64,000 nt of DNA from Albugo candida. Its lineage: Eukaryota > Oomycota > Peronosporomycetes > Albuginales. The DNA is taken from assembly GCA_040437565.1 (NCBI GenBank), contig JBDOQK010000048.1:124001-188000 (forward strand), written 5' to 3'. The position numbers and the translations under genes are program-made. A model generated the notes under the pieces. That model searched no databases. It saw only the letters and a list, made by a program, of their open reading frames with translations, and was not told the DNA's origin. The first letter of the stretch is position 1; each line of letters opens with the position of its first letter. Below, in pieces: positions 35,959-46,991 of the stretch.

Positions 35959-37110
35959 TTAGCGATACGATCGTCCAAACGCCTGAAAGAAACTCGGTTC
36001 AAATGCCCCTTTTGATCGATCCGCTTGTCGTTTCTCACGTTCAAGAGCATCACGCGCTTGTTTCCCAAGCGTCTGCTGTATATCCAACTCGATATGAGCC
36101 TTCTTTAGCTGCATTTCGTATTCGCGTGAAATCAATTCTCGATGCCATTCTTCTTGTTGCTGACGTTCTTGTTGACGCTCTTGCAATCCATTCGCTTGTT
36201 CTTTTGCTTTATACTCCAACAACGCTTGATTTTGTGCAAGAAAAGCTCGTGTATCGGCGACAGAAAAGCCTTTCCAGTGATCAAGTCGATTGCCCAGACT
36301 CGAGAGTCCATATTCCTCCCGTCGATCCATTTGCATCTTGATCTCATGAGCTTCCAGAGTTTTCTCAAGCTCTAAACTCTGATTCTCCAAATCTTTTCGT
36401 TTTTCTATCATCAAATTATTATATCGCTGTATTTCCAAAGCAATACGCGCTCGTTCCTTGTCGTCTGCTTGCTGCATTTCCGACTGTAAACGCTCAATTT
36501 CCACAATGTAGTTGGCGTATTCACAATTTTGACGCCAGACTTCATCCTGTTGTGCTTGTTTATCGCGAAGTTGCTCCGAGATCCAATTCTGTGATTGAAG
36601 TGCTTGGAGACGGAGACGTTCAGCTTTCATTGTGTCTTCACCATCAAACTGCTGAGCTGCGCCAAGACTGCAGGATTCCGGTTGGATGGCCACAGTACGT
36701 TCCTTATTCTCTTCTTCACGGACCCGCTGACGTTGAGCACACTGCAATTTCCAATCGTTTTCAAGTGTCAAAATTTCTTTTCGTTTGATGTGAGCGTCTT
36801 CCGACTCGATTTGAATCAGATACTTTCGAATCGACTCTTCTTCTTCATCAGAGCGCTTTTGACGCTCACGATCGCTGTTTTCCTGAGATTTCTTTTCATC
36901 AACCTGTAGCTTTAGTCCTGCAATATCGGCCTACAAAACCATAAAGAATGTCGGAAAGAAATAATTCTCAAGCATACTTACTCCAATACTTCGGAGTCTC
37001 CCCGGTCCTAGTTTCTTCAGTCGTTCTTGTTCACGCGCTCGACGAGCTGCTATTCGGAGTTCATCGACTTGTTCCGTACAGTTTCCTGTCAATTGACGAG
37101 GCTTCATCAT
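35959..37110 (-). CDS. RIBC2: RIB43A-domain flagellar microtubule protein
   Basis: Axonemal protein that lies inside doublet microtubules (MIP) along the flagellum. Two exons, 37110-36982 and 36930-35959, joined by a 51-bp GTAAGT-TAG intron; 1,101 bases, 366 aa (human RIBC2 377). It is almost entirely charged coiled coil, as in the family, with LRSIGADIAGLKLQVDEKK near the N-terminus (RIB43A ribbon motif area) and YGLSSLGNRLDHWKGFS with FLAQNQALLEYK further on, the conserved RIB43A block. Two adjacent ATGs occur at the start; the first is used. Presence implies the organism builds motile flagella. Confidence 0.82.
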
Positions 37111-37334
37111 AATGCGTTGTCTTGCAATTAGTTTCGGTTTTCAAGCCTGTGGAATTATTTTTAGGGATTTCCAGGTGGTCGATGATACAAAATTGGGAGA
37201 AATTGTGTGAACAAAACGATTGTATTTTCCTTAAAAAAAATCTCAAGCATTCGTGCTTGACTAGTGCACGAAATAACAGAAGGAACAAGAGGATGCTGAC
37301 AGCTTTGTTAAGATGTTGAGGTGCTGTGGAGGTC

Positions 37335-38039
37335 TCACACACTGACTGGCGGTGCTAGCGATTTGTCATTATCATCACGAGAAAGACGTGGAGAAGCCGA
37401 GATAATTGGTGGCAATTTTTCGGTGGTTGAAGGTACTTCTCTGATGACAATACTTCGATGTTTGACGAGAACAGCGCCGAAAATTGCCTAGAGAAATAGT
37501 ATTCGATTGAGGAGGATGAGACTGAAGTAGTGTGTCACGTACATAGAGTGTAAACATAAAAAACGAAAAAACCGCTGCTGCTTCATTGGTGTGAATATTG
37601 GTGTCGGTTTTATTGAATAAAGTTCGTTCTTCCTTGGCCAGATAGGATTCTCCAACAAATAAAACCGTCAGTGAAAACATTTGAAACGACATCATGATGA
37701 CGACTCCGATGAAAAAGCCCACAGCCAGTGGAGTCTGAAACTTTCGCATTACTAGTGTACCACCAACTGAGAGGCCAATCATTAAAATCATCGCCCAAAT
37801 TCCCGCAAATCCGAGCGATTTGGAATCGGAAAGATTACGTCCGCTATTTTCTACCGCTGCAACAATCGCGGTGATCGCGTACATGAATCCAACAACCTAA
37901 GTGCGTTTTAGAATTGGGCATGAGAAGAATATCATACATTACATACCAAGGTACTAAACCATAAATACGTTACTAGTAGTCGCGGATTCTCACCGCATAA
38001 ACGAGCCTTTTCTTTTATTTGGTGGATTGTGGGTAACAT
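37335..38039 (-). CDS. Four-TM membrane protein, unknown family
   Basis: Exons 38039-37947, 37896-37543 and 37487-37335 join in frame through introns of 50 and 55 bp (GTATGT-TAG and GTACGT-TAG) to 600 bases, 199 aa. Four hydrophobic segments are visible: about residues 23-45 (LLVTYLWFSTLVVGFMYAI), then LGFAGIWAMILMIGLSVGG, LAVGFFIGVVIMMSFQMF and FSFFMFTLYAIFGAVLV. The short N-terminus (MLPTIHQIKEKARLCGENP) and polar C-terminal tail (LPPIISASPRLSRDDND) probably face the cytosol. I do not recognise the family. The exact multiple of three and the consensus splice sites support the model. Confidence 0.72.
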
Positions 38040-38889
38040 TGTGCTCAAGTTTTTTGCGTTCTTTCCTGCGTATTCGATATGTGTGTTTGATATCGAGAAG
38101 GCGGATTTTCACTGTGATCATCAAATATGGGTCTAAACCCAGAACCTTACCCATTTGGTTTGCACAGTTGACCTTGTGGCGCAATGTTATATAACAAGCA
38201 GAAAGGGTGAGAAACCAAGACTTCTCTCCTATCACTGGTTCAACTGACCCGATCCTAGTGCAACGAATGTATGCATCCTGACATAGGGAAGAAAAAAAAC
38301 TATGTGTAATTGAAAAAGAGGTAATGGGGAAAAAGTAACGAATACACCCTTTGTCACTTTCTAATGTCGGCACGTATCGGGTCACCACTTTGCTGAAAAA
38401 GTGGAATGGGTCATTTTCAGTCAAGCGATATATATGTTTATAGAGTGTCATTTAAATGCGGACTGTTTTCTTTACGAAACCGAGTTGATAACATAAAAAT
38501 ATGGCTTATGTATCCAATTATATCTGCAAGGACGCGTCGTCACTGAATGTCGGTCTATCCAAAAAAACCTTCTGGAACCAAAACGCATGTACCTAATCCT
38601 CGTTGATGTGCTATACTTTTCTTCGTAAGCATGTTTTCATCCAACCAACAAGTTCAATTCCACTCTCAATTCTCTGATTCACTTTCCCACAACCACTATC
38701 CTCCAATGGCCAATGATATTTGCCCTATTTTTGACGCAAATTGTTTTTTCTCCTTCACGTCCCTCCCCTTGCCCTCAGGTTATATGTCACGCAAACGACA
38801 TATAGTGGGGCACTTTTGAATACGACTCCAACAACCATTTTGTCGTCAGTTGCATCTTAATATATAATCTATAAACAAAAGAGGTTGGT
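38040..38889. other. Intergenic region between 4-TM gene and Myb gene
   Basis: 850 bp of divergent-promoter DNA. No conserved frame is seen. Confidence 0.5.
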
Positions 38890-39825
38890 ATGACGATCTC
38901 AGCCAATGTCCGAAAGGAACTCTTCCAGATGACTTCTTGTGAGGGAAAACTCATCCGCATTCGACCGACCGAGGCCAAAGCCGGGACGACAGTGTACACG
39001 TCGAAGCAGTCACAACCGCTGAAAATGTGGACGCAGGATGAGCATGAAAAGTTTTTGGAAGCTATGGAAAAGTATCCATCTGGGCCCTGGAAAGTAATTG
39101 CCACTTACATTGGGTCAAAAACCACGCGACAAACAATGACACACGCACAAAAGTATCGACAGAAAATCAGTCGTTGGCGTCGCGGACTTCGACATAAAGG
39201 AATAAAGCAAAGTCATGATGGAACGCATCGTGAATGCATGGATGAGCAATCGCCTGTGCACAATGATCGATACACAACGCGTTATGGGCAAGCAGATTGT
39301 CAGTCACATCCAAGAGATCAAGCTGCACAAGATCGATGCAAGCTTTCCGAACTCGCAGAATTAGCTTCCTTTGAAATGCTGAAATCTTACAACAGAGAGA
39401 GCGAAGCGCTCGTGAATCAATCCGGGTGGGAATCACGTTCAACGATGAATACATGTGACTGTGAAGTACACACTAGCTTGCATCCTTGTATACACGATAC
39501 GCGTCAGAATGGCAGCATTAGACAACCAGATTTTGGTCCGTGTATTTCACAGCCTGCTTTATTGAAGCGGTGTGTAAATATTGGACTCAATAATATCGCA
39601 GCGAGCACGTTTTCGGCTAGATATGACGTAGCAAATTGGAGTGTTATGGATGCATCATTGGGTGTACGATTGGATCCACTACGGGATAATAAGTCCACCC
39701 TCGAAGTCCTATTGCCTCCTATCAATGCATCAGCGATGGTCAATCATCTGTATGGACCAATTTCTCCCACGATCCCACCTTTACGGAGTAAAATCAACCC
39801 AACGGTACTGATTCGGGCAACGTGA
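38890..39825 (+). CDS. SHAQKYF-class Myb-like transcription factor
   Basis: Intronless 311-aa protein with a single Myb/SANT repeat at about residues 45-95: WTQDEHEKFLEAMEKYPSGPW, a third helix beginning near TTRQTM, and the class signature THAQKYRQKI at 84-93 (SHAQKYF variant with Thr for Ser and Arg for Phe). Single-repeat Myb proteins with this motif bind DNA and are expanded in plants and oomycetes. The rest is low in predicted structure and rich in His, Ser and Asn, with no second domain. ATG 38890 is the first in-frame start. Confidence 0.85.
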   Translation: MTISANVRKELFQMTSCEGKLIRIRPTEAKAGTTVYTSKQSQPLKMWTQDEHEKFLEAMEKYPSGPWKVIATYIGSKTTRQTMTHAQKYRQKISRWRRGLRHKGIKQSHDGTHRECMDEQSPVHNDRYTTRYGQADCQSHPRDQAAQDRCKLSELAELASFEMLKSYNRESEALVNQSGWESRSTMNTCDCEVHTSLHPCIHDTRQNGSIRQPDFGPCISQPALLKRCVNIGLNNIAASTFSARYDVANWSVMDASLGVRLDPLRDNKSTLEVLLPPINASAMVNHLYGPISPTIPPLRSKINPTVLIRAT

Positions 39826-40241
39826 ACCGCAGCCAGTTCCTCGTTTGATGACCTGAGTTATTTGTAACGATTTTTGTCGTTAGATTAGATTTCATAGTTT
39901 ACATCAGACAGTGTAACTAGCACGAATTGATTTAAATAATATCAGTAATTGAAAAAGGTAGTCGCTTAATTTCGCAAATGAACATATTCTTCATTCCCGT
40001 TTGTATAGAGCCTCATGAAATATCCTGAATCTATTCTTAAACCAGTGTCCGACGGGTAACACGTCACTCCATCACACAGAAGGTCCAGCACTCTAGACTG
40101 TGTGCCCTATCCCTCGACCATGTTTGGGTTAAACCTCTACTAAGCGATAACGCACACGCAATCAATTCATGACGTACTTATTCAGTCACACTATTATTCA
40201 GTATCCCTAGATGCGTTGGATTGAATAGGCGATCTTAACTT
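39826..40241. other. Intergenic region between Myb and NIPA genes
   Basis: 416 bp between convergent genes. A segment at about 40040-40135 has short pairing stretches but fails as a tRNA; otherwise nothing is seen. Confidence 0.5.
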
Positions 40242-41602
40242 TTAAAAACGCATTAAATTCACGTATGTTGGGGCCAGCAATGGCGATTCGAAAGTATTCG
40301 TTAAAAAAGAGATATCTTCTTCCGAATTGGAATGATCGTCGCGCCTTACCTTCGATCTGTGCTGAACCAGAAAAGTCACTCCAATAAGAATACTTAATAA
40401 AGCTGCTGGGTACCATACACACTCTTCTATACGTATATCAGAATTCGATTTGTAGAAAATCGCGCCACCAATCACACTGAAAATTATCCAACACGCTTGA
40501 AAAATCGGAAAAACTGTCATAATGTCTCCTAATGAAGTCGCTATGTTTAGGAAATGCGTTTGAATCATGATACATATTAGCATGCCACCCATAAACACGT
40601 ATGTTAGACCAAATCGAAACTGATTCTCGCCTTTGATTGTCAGCCGGATCATCAACGCGGAGCATTTAGCAAGTAGAACAGATATAGCACCAACAATTCC
40701 AGAACAGATCGCGTAGTAGTATGGTACCCGGGCGCTATTGATAAGTTCTTCCTGCTCGTTAAAATCGAATATTGGTTCGGACTTGTACAACGGTTCGGTG
40801 AATCGTCTCTCAGACGGTTGAACAAACTGAGTAGATTGTTTGTGTACCACTTCCAGATCGCATACTCGCTGCTCCATGCAACTCAATCGGAATATAAGGT
40901 GCTATTGGAAGAAATTCGGACGTACACAAGCTCCCATATCGCAAAAAAACGTACTTTTATGAGCTGCTTCTGTCGCCGTCTTGACGCATAAATTTGATTC
41001 TTCAGCCGGTTTGGTACAGAGCCTTTGATGGTCGCAAGGATACAAACAATCGATACGACCACAATGACCACATACACAACAAATTCTGCAGAAAAAAGGG
41101 TTTGTTTGCCACTAGCAGTTGCATATGGCCTACCTGTACGTGCGAATCGCTTCTCCAACGCAGGAAGCGAATACTCCTCATCCGGTTCTGCTAAAATCGC
41201 AATAATAACGACTCCAAAAATTACAAAGATAATCCCGATAATATCGGTCTATTCCAATGAAAATGAGCAAAGACTCAAGGACAAAAAACACACACTTACA
41301 CTATGTAGGAGCTCTTTATTGAGAAAGTGAGCTGTAACTACGTTTGTGAGAAGTGTGGTTCCACCACCGACAGCTGCAACAAGCGACTGAGTCGCAAAAC
41401 CAAATGCTGTGAAATCTCCCAAACTTCCAATACTGACCAGAAACAAACCAAGCCACCACACAGGTCGACGAAAATATGGTCGCTGATATTCGACACCACG
41501 AATCGCCTCCTTGGAATGCGAGTACTTTTGAACATTGACACCGAAATTCGATATAATCGATGCGATTATCGCCAGTGAGGCGCCGAAAAGTTCAAACGAC
41601 AT
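40242..41602 (-). CDS. NIPA-family magnesium transporter
   Basis: Multi-pass membrane protein of the NIPA (PF05653) family, which carry Mg2+. Exons 41602-41300, 41248-41134, 41085-40955 and 40901-40242 give 1,209 bases, 402 aa. Membrane segments with family motifs: LFGASLAIIASIISNFGVNVQK, GDFTAFGFATQSLVAAVGGGTTLLTNV (the hallmark small-residue helix), HFLNKELL, GIIFVIFGVVIIAILAEP, GIVGAISVLLAKCSAL and the late helices LGDIMTVFPIFQACWIIFSVIGGAIF. One intron (41086-41133) is 48 bp without a stop. The last 35 residues follow a possible GTAAGG donor, so an alternative C-terminus is possible. The 5' part is copied beyond the gap at 42682. It shares a 131-bp divergent promoter with the kinase. Confidence 0.9.
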
Positions 41603-41733
41603 CAGGATACTTTCTCTACCGGTTTTCTACTTGGTTCTGTTTTTTGTTGTTCTATTTATATGGACGCAATCACTCGTTCCTCCAGGAACTCGGGTTCACA
41701 AACACCGTCAGGGGATTCCAGTGAGAAAGCAAT
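41603..41733. promoter_or_regulatory. Divergent promoter of NIPA and MAK-type kinase
   Basis: 131 bp between the two start codons, copied at 43334-43464. No motif is claimed. Confidence 0.55.
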
Positions 41734-42681
41734 ATGAATCGATATAAGATTACCAAACAGTTGGGTGATGGGACGTATGGGTCGGTGACCAAAGCTGTCA
41801 ATCGTCAAACAGGTGAAGTGGTACGTAATGCATCAATCTAAAGCGCGTTGTTCAATCCAAATCCGTTACAATTTGACGCTGCAGGTTGCAATAAAAAAAA
41901 TGAAGAAGAAATTTTACTCATGGGAAGAATGTATGCAATTGCGTGAAGTAAATGTAGGTACTGTCGATTCGTGTACGTTGTGTGTTTTGTAGATGACTTG
42001 TTTTTTGTATGTCAATTTTAGTCGCTGAAGAAATTGAATCATCCAAACATAATCAAACTCAAAGAAGTGATTCGTGAGAATGATGAGTTGTTTTTCATTT
42101 TTGAGTATATGGAACTGAATTTATACGAATGTATGAAGAAACGTGAGCGTCATTTCCCAGAATCGAAAATTCGTAATTTGATGTATCAAATGTTTCAAGG
42201 GCTCGCGTTTATGCACAAACACAGTTTCTTTCATCGAGATATCAAGCCCGAAAACATGCTTGTTAAGGGCGATATTGTTAAAATCGCAGATTTTGGCTTA
42301 GCACGCGAAATCAGGTCGCGCCCTCCTTTCACCGATTATGTGTCCACGAGATGGTACCGAGCACCTGAAGTTTTGTTACGCTCGACCACTTACAATTCTC
42401 CGATTGATGCTTGGGCAATGGGATGCATCATGGCCGAAATGTTTGCGTTACGGCCTTTGTTCCCCGGTAGTAGTGAGGGCGATCAACTGTACAAGATATG
42501 TTCGACTTTAGGAAGCCCGACGCATGCTTCCTGGCCGGAAGGTATGAAGCTTGCGGCTCAGATGAATTATCGTTTCCCACAATTTGTTCCAACTTCACTG
42601 GTACAACTCATACCACATGCAAGCCCCGAAGCGATTCACTTGATGGCTGATTTACTACGATATGATCCTCACCAACGGCCT
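41734..42681 (+). other. Artefactual truncated copy of the MAK-type kinase 5' part
   Basis: Exons at 41734-41820, 41885-41947 and 42022-42681 are the same as the first part of the gene at 43465-44946 and stop at the gap in the QRP segment of the kinase domain. Regarded as the left contig end, not a second gene. Confidence 0.85.
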
Positions 42682-43464
42682 NNNNNNNNNNNNNNNNNNN
42701 NNNNNNNNNNNNNNNNNNNNNNNNNNNNNNNNNNNNNNNNNNNNNNNNNNNNNNNNNNNNNNNNNNNNNNNNNNNNNNNNNCGATACGACCACAATGACC
42801 ACATACACAACAAATTCTGCAGAAAAAAGGGTTTGTTTGCCACTAGCAGTTGCATATGGCCTACCTGTACGTGCGAATCGCTTCTCCAACGCAGGAAGCG
42901 AATACTCCTCATCCGGTTCTGCTAAAATCGCAATAATAACGACTCCAAAAATTACAAAGATAATCCCGATAATATCGGTCTATTCCAATGAAAATGAGCA
43001 AAGACTCAAGGACAAAAAACACACACTTACACTATGTAGGAGCTCTTTATTGAGAAAGTGAGCTGTAACTACGTTTGTGAGAAGTGTGGTTCCACCACCG
43101 ACAGCTGCAACAAGCGACTGAGTCGCAAAACCAAATGCTGTGAAATCTCCCAAACTTCCAATACTGACCAGAAACAAACCAAGCCACCACACAGGTCGAC
43201 GAAAATATGGTCGCTGATATTCGACACCACGAATCGCCTCCTTGGAATGCGAGTACTTTTGAACATTGACACCGAAATTCGATATAATCGATGCGATTAT
43301 CGCCAGTGAGGCGCCGAAAAGTTCAAACGACATCAGGATACTTTCTCTACCGGTTTTCTACTTGGTTCTGTTTTTTGTTGTTCTATTTATATGGACGCAA
43401 TCACTCGTTCCTCCAGGAACTCGGGTTCACAAACACCGTCAGGGGATTCCAGTGAGAAAGCAAT

Positions 43465-44946
43465 ATGAATCGATATAAGATTACCAAACAGTTGGGTGAT
43501 GGGACGTATGGGTCGGTGACCAAAGCTGTCAATCGTCAAACAGGTGAAGTGGTACGTAATGCATCAATCTAAAGCGCGTTGTTCAATCCAAATCCGTTAC
43601 AATTTGACGCTGCAGGTTGCAATAAAAAAAATGAAGAAGAAATTTTACTCATGGGAAGAATGTATGCAATTGCGTGAAGTAAATGTAGGTACTGTCGATT
43701 CGTGTACGTTGTGTGTTTTGTAGATGACTTGTTTTTTGTATGTCAATTTTAGTCGCTGAAGAAATTGAATCATCCAAACATAATCAAACTCAAAGAAGTG
43801 ATTCGTGAGAATGATGAGTTGTTTTTCATTTTTGAGTATATGGAACTGAATTTATACGAATGTATGAAGAAACGTGAGCGTCATTTCCCAGAATCGAAAA
43901 TTCGTAATTTGATGTATCAAATGTTTCAAGGGCTCGCGTTTATGCACAAACACAGTTTCTTTCATCGAGATATCAAGCCCGAAAACATGCTTGTTAAGGG
44001 CGATATTGTTAAAATCGCAGATTTTGGCTTAGCACGCGAAATCAGGTCGCGCCCTCCTTTCACCGATTATGTGTCCACGAGATGGTACCGAGCACCTGAA
44101 GTTTTGTTACGCTCGACCACTTACAATTCTCCGATTGATGCTTGGGCAATGGGATGCATCATGGCCGAAATGTTTGCGTTACGGCCTTTGTTCCCCGGTA
44201 GTAGTGAGGGCGATCAACTGTACAAGATATGTTCGACTTTAGGAAGCCCGACGCATGCTTCCTGGCCGGAAGGTATGAAGCTTGCGGCTCAGATGAATTA
44301 TCGTTTCCCACAATTTGTTCCAACTTCACTGGTACAACTCATACCACATGCAAGCCCCGAAGCGATTCACTTGATGGCTGATTTACTACGATATGATCCT
44401 CACCAACGGCCTACATGCAGTCAGGCGCTACAATATCCGTTCTTCCAAGTGAATATAAATGCACCGATGCCGTTGACTTGCACAACACCTTACAAAAGCA
44501 CAGAGCACGAGGCTGTAAAGCCTTTAGAATATGAAGCACATGGAAGTTTTCAACCTTCTTATAACAAGGAGACGTCTGCGGCTGACTATGGAGCAAAAAT
44601 GCGTCAAAATAGTGGAACGGATTATAAATCTCCCGGACTTTTTTCATCTGGACAAACGCGTTCGAAAGGCGCACTAAATCGGAACACGATAGCAGCCGCA
44701 GGGAGTAACTTATTGTCAACAAACTCTTCCGCTCAGCCGCGGATGAATGCTGAAGTACTCAACCAATTCGCACGACCAAACAAGTACGGAGAATCTAGAC
44801 GCGAAGAACAAGGGAATAGTTCGCTTGATTTCGGGAAGCAAATGTGCGCAAACAATGATATGCAAGCAGCAGGAAGACTTCATTTTGGATCATATGGAGG
44901 AAATGTATCGGGAGGATTACGAGGCTTCAACCGTCCTAAATATTAG
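43465..44946 (+). CDS. MAK/CILK1 (RCK family) protein kinase
   Basis: CMGC kinase of the MAK/CILK1/MOK group, which controls flagellum length and intraflagellar transport. Exons 43465-43551, 43616-43678 and 43753-44946 give 1,344 bases, 447 aa. Visible: glycine loop LGDGTYGSV (10-18), VAIKK with Lys33, HRDIKPEN (123-130), DFG (142-144), activation loop TDY (156-158) with [11 protein letters not shown], and the CMGC insert around [21 protein letters not shown] rather than TEY with this context marks the RCK family. The C-terminal 160 residues are disordered and basic, ending [11 protein letters not shown]. With RIB43A nearby this supports flagellated stages. Confidence 0.92.
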
Positions 44947-45270
44947 GTCGAATTTAGTGTTTGTAAAACTTAGATTTTGATTATTGACAACACATTACTT
45001 ACTTGCGATACGGAGCCTACCACGGGTACACAGAGTACTTGGAACCCTGGCTATGTATCTTGCGTGTGTTACAAATTTTAGCCAATGTGAGATCTTAATT
45101 ACAGTGGAAACGAAATTAATTGCAGTTGGGATCTCTGGAAACGAAATCACGTGGTGATCTAACACCATCGTGGCTCGAGTAGTGAGGCTGAAGCAATATC
45201 AATTTTACAGTTGAACTCATTATCGTAGCTAATTGATTTCGACGATTAAGCGACAGCCAAAACGCATGTC
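44947..45270. other. Intergenic region
   Basis: 324 bp between the convergent kinase and cystatin-like genes; nothing recognised. Confidence 0.5.
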
Positions 45271-46116
45271 TCAGCCTGAAATCGACGTATACGCGTAACG
45301 TCGTTGAATCCTCTGTGAGCGAACAACCATCACCATAGCAACTAGTGCTACGAAAACACTGGCCGCCAGAATTGCCGATACACCAAATGCCCATTTGCTT
45401 TGATCTTCGGTCTCAGCCATCAACTGAAGGTTGTCATTCGATACGGACGATTGAGCTCGCACAATAGTACGCCTCCATGGCCGTGTTGGAAACTTGTCCA
45501 GCATGTAATCGTAATACTCGATAGATAATCCCGAAGTTTCATTGAAAAGCGGATTTCCACCAACATAAGATGTTCCATACTGATCACCGTAACGGTTTAA
45601 TTCATTTTGGGAGATCCAGTCTGCAATGTGCGCTTTTTCTTCATCATTGATTGCATTCGTCACCAGCTTCATGAATTTGCTAGAATCCTGGCCGCTACCA
45701 CCGATTTGGTTCATCAGACGACGCAATTTTTCCGTGATCGAGGTCAGCTCTGTTACATTTTCCCATAGTCTCTCGTATATCAAAACGACGTACACTTTGG
45801 GCTGTGTACACTCGACACACTTTTGTAGTCCCGAGTCGGATTCAGCATTACATCCTTCAATGTTATACTCGTAATTCATCCCTGCGACGACTTGACTCCT
45901 AAACGAAAAAATATTGTTGATACACATGGACGGGACCAAATTGTTGGACGAGGCCGAAGCGTTTTTTAGAACGCGCATTAAACGGTCTTCCGCCACCGCA
46001 TCCACTTCGTCTTGTTTCCACCCACCCACCACCACTTGTGATCTTGTACCAGTATGTAGAATGACTGCAAATGCAAACGCAGATGCAAGAAACGTAGTAT
46101 TCATTGTGTACTTCAT
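45271..46116 (-). CDS. Secreted cystatin-like protein with C-terminal membrane anchor
   Basis: 281 aa, intronless. Signal peptide about 1-26 (MNTTFLASAFAFAVILHTG), then a cystatin domain: N-terminal GG at 31-32, the QVVAG protease-binding loop at 75-79 after FSFRS, the NYEYNIEGC strand, and a degenerate second hairpin loop (YERLWEN, Trp118, in place of Pro-Trp). Cystatins inhibit papain-type cysteine proteases; oomycete EPIC cystatins block host defence proteases. Unusually there is a long spacer with N-glycosylation sequons and one transmembrane helix (AFGVSAILAASVFVALVAMVMVV, about 243-265) with a basic tail, so the inhibitor would be displayed on a membrane. Start chosen at the ATG shared with the paralogue at 30887. 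Inhibitory activity is inferred. Confidence 0.85.
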   Translation of the reverse strand: MKYTMNTTFLASAFAFAVILHTGTRSQVVVGGWKQDEVDAVAEDRLMRVLKNASASSNNLVPSMCINNIFSFRSQVVAGMNYEYNIEGCNAESDSGLQKCVECTQPKVYVVLIYERLWENVTELTSITEKLRRLMNQIGGSGQDSSKFMKLVTNAINDEEKAHIADWISQNELNRYGDQYGTSYVGGNPLFNETSGLSIEYYDYMLDKFPTRPWRRTIVRAQSSVSNDNLQLMAETEDQSKWAFGVSAILAASVFVALVAMVMVVRSQRIQRRYAYTSISG

Positions 46117-46784
46117 CGCAACTTTCAAACTGACGACTGCTGTAGTTTTTTTTATATCATGCTGGTCGGATTGGCCAAAAGTAATTTGATGTATAAGCCA
46201 CCAGCATATAGCCGTTTCATTTTTGGTAAATCTCATCATGGTCGGAGATTTCATCAAAGCTCATCAGTGATAGCATGCCATTCAGTCCACATTTTTTTAC
46301 CTGTACCTTACTGCCAGCTTGTGTGTTAATCAAGACGTTATTATTTGCATGTGTTCGATGCACCTTTACTGGAAAGCGATACTCTGATTGGTCAAATACG
46401 ATACAGCTGTAAAGGCACGCATAGTACATGCAGAGAGTTCATAATGAGAATATAGAAGATCGGTGAGAAAAACGGGCTGGCTGATTATAACGTGTTACCA
46501 TTTATTCGTTACGATAAGAATCTTCTGTATATATAGCACACAAAATCGTTCATATAGCCGCATAAAACAAAAATATAACGCTTTAAGCATCAATACAATT
46601 CGTTGACAGCGGGAAGCATGACATTGAAAATTATACCGTCGATGATTTAAGAACGCGATCGCTTTGGCGAAACGAGAAACTGTAAACCTCTAAACTTGGC
46701 TCTGTCTTAATGATAAGAAGTGATGGATGCGGTAAAGCTTCGCAGCATGAACCATATTATAATATTTCGCAGAGGTTCATCCAA
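46117..46784. other. Intergenic region upstream of the cystatin-like gene
   Basis: About 670 bp of AT-rich DNA containing the cystatin-like promoter; nothing else recognised. Confidence 0.45.
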
Positions 46785-46991
46785 TCAAGTAGATTCATGT
46801 CGTAATCGCACTTTAAAGTTCGAACGTGTCAATACTGTAATAATATCCTCAGGTAGAATTTCGGTTGATATTTGCATCATTGAACTTTTGTAAAAAAAAA
46901 CTCTCGTCGATTGCGTTTTTGAGACGATTGCCAGCAACGTCAACAGAGTATGCGCTCCCATCGCAAAGATGCAAAACAGCTTCTTCGCCAT
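46785..46991 (-). CDS. Candidate small secreted protein (68 aa)
   Basis: ATG-initiated frame beginning MAKKLFCIFAMGAHTLLTLLAIV, a good signal-peptide profile, followed by a short basic mature part (FKVRLRHEST at the end) without cysteine pairs. No family is recognised. An overlapping frame (47037-46849) is equally open, so coding is uncertain. Its 5' half is copied across the gap at 47079. Confidence 0.25.
   Translation of the reverse strand: MAKKLFCIFAMGAHTLLTLLAIVSKTQSTRVFFYKSSMMQISTEILPEDIITVLTRSNFKVRLRHEST

Larger units (their letters stand above)
41051..44412. repeat. Assembly gap with 1,631-bp flanking direct repeat
   Basis: Bases 41051-42681 recur at 42782-44412 around 100 N (42682-42781). 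The block covers part of NIPA exon 3, NIPA exons 2 and 1, the divergent promoter and the first two thirds of the MAK-type kinase. Translations of the two copies are identical, which argues for an unmerged overlap rather than a tandem gene duplication. Confidence 0.9.

Noticed and set aside
40040-40135. tRNA-like segment on the minus strand (TGGTCGAGGGATAGGGC)
   Set aside because: It has an A-box-like start but no GGTTCGA-type B box and the anticodon stem does not pair.
41734-42681. A second, tandem MAK-type kinase and NIPA pair
   Set aside because: The 1,631-bp block is a direct repeat ending exactly at a 100-N gap, with identical translations, like nine other gaps here. It is an assembly overlap.
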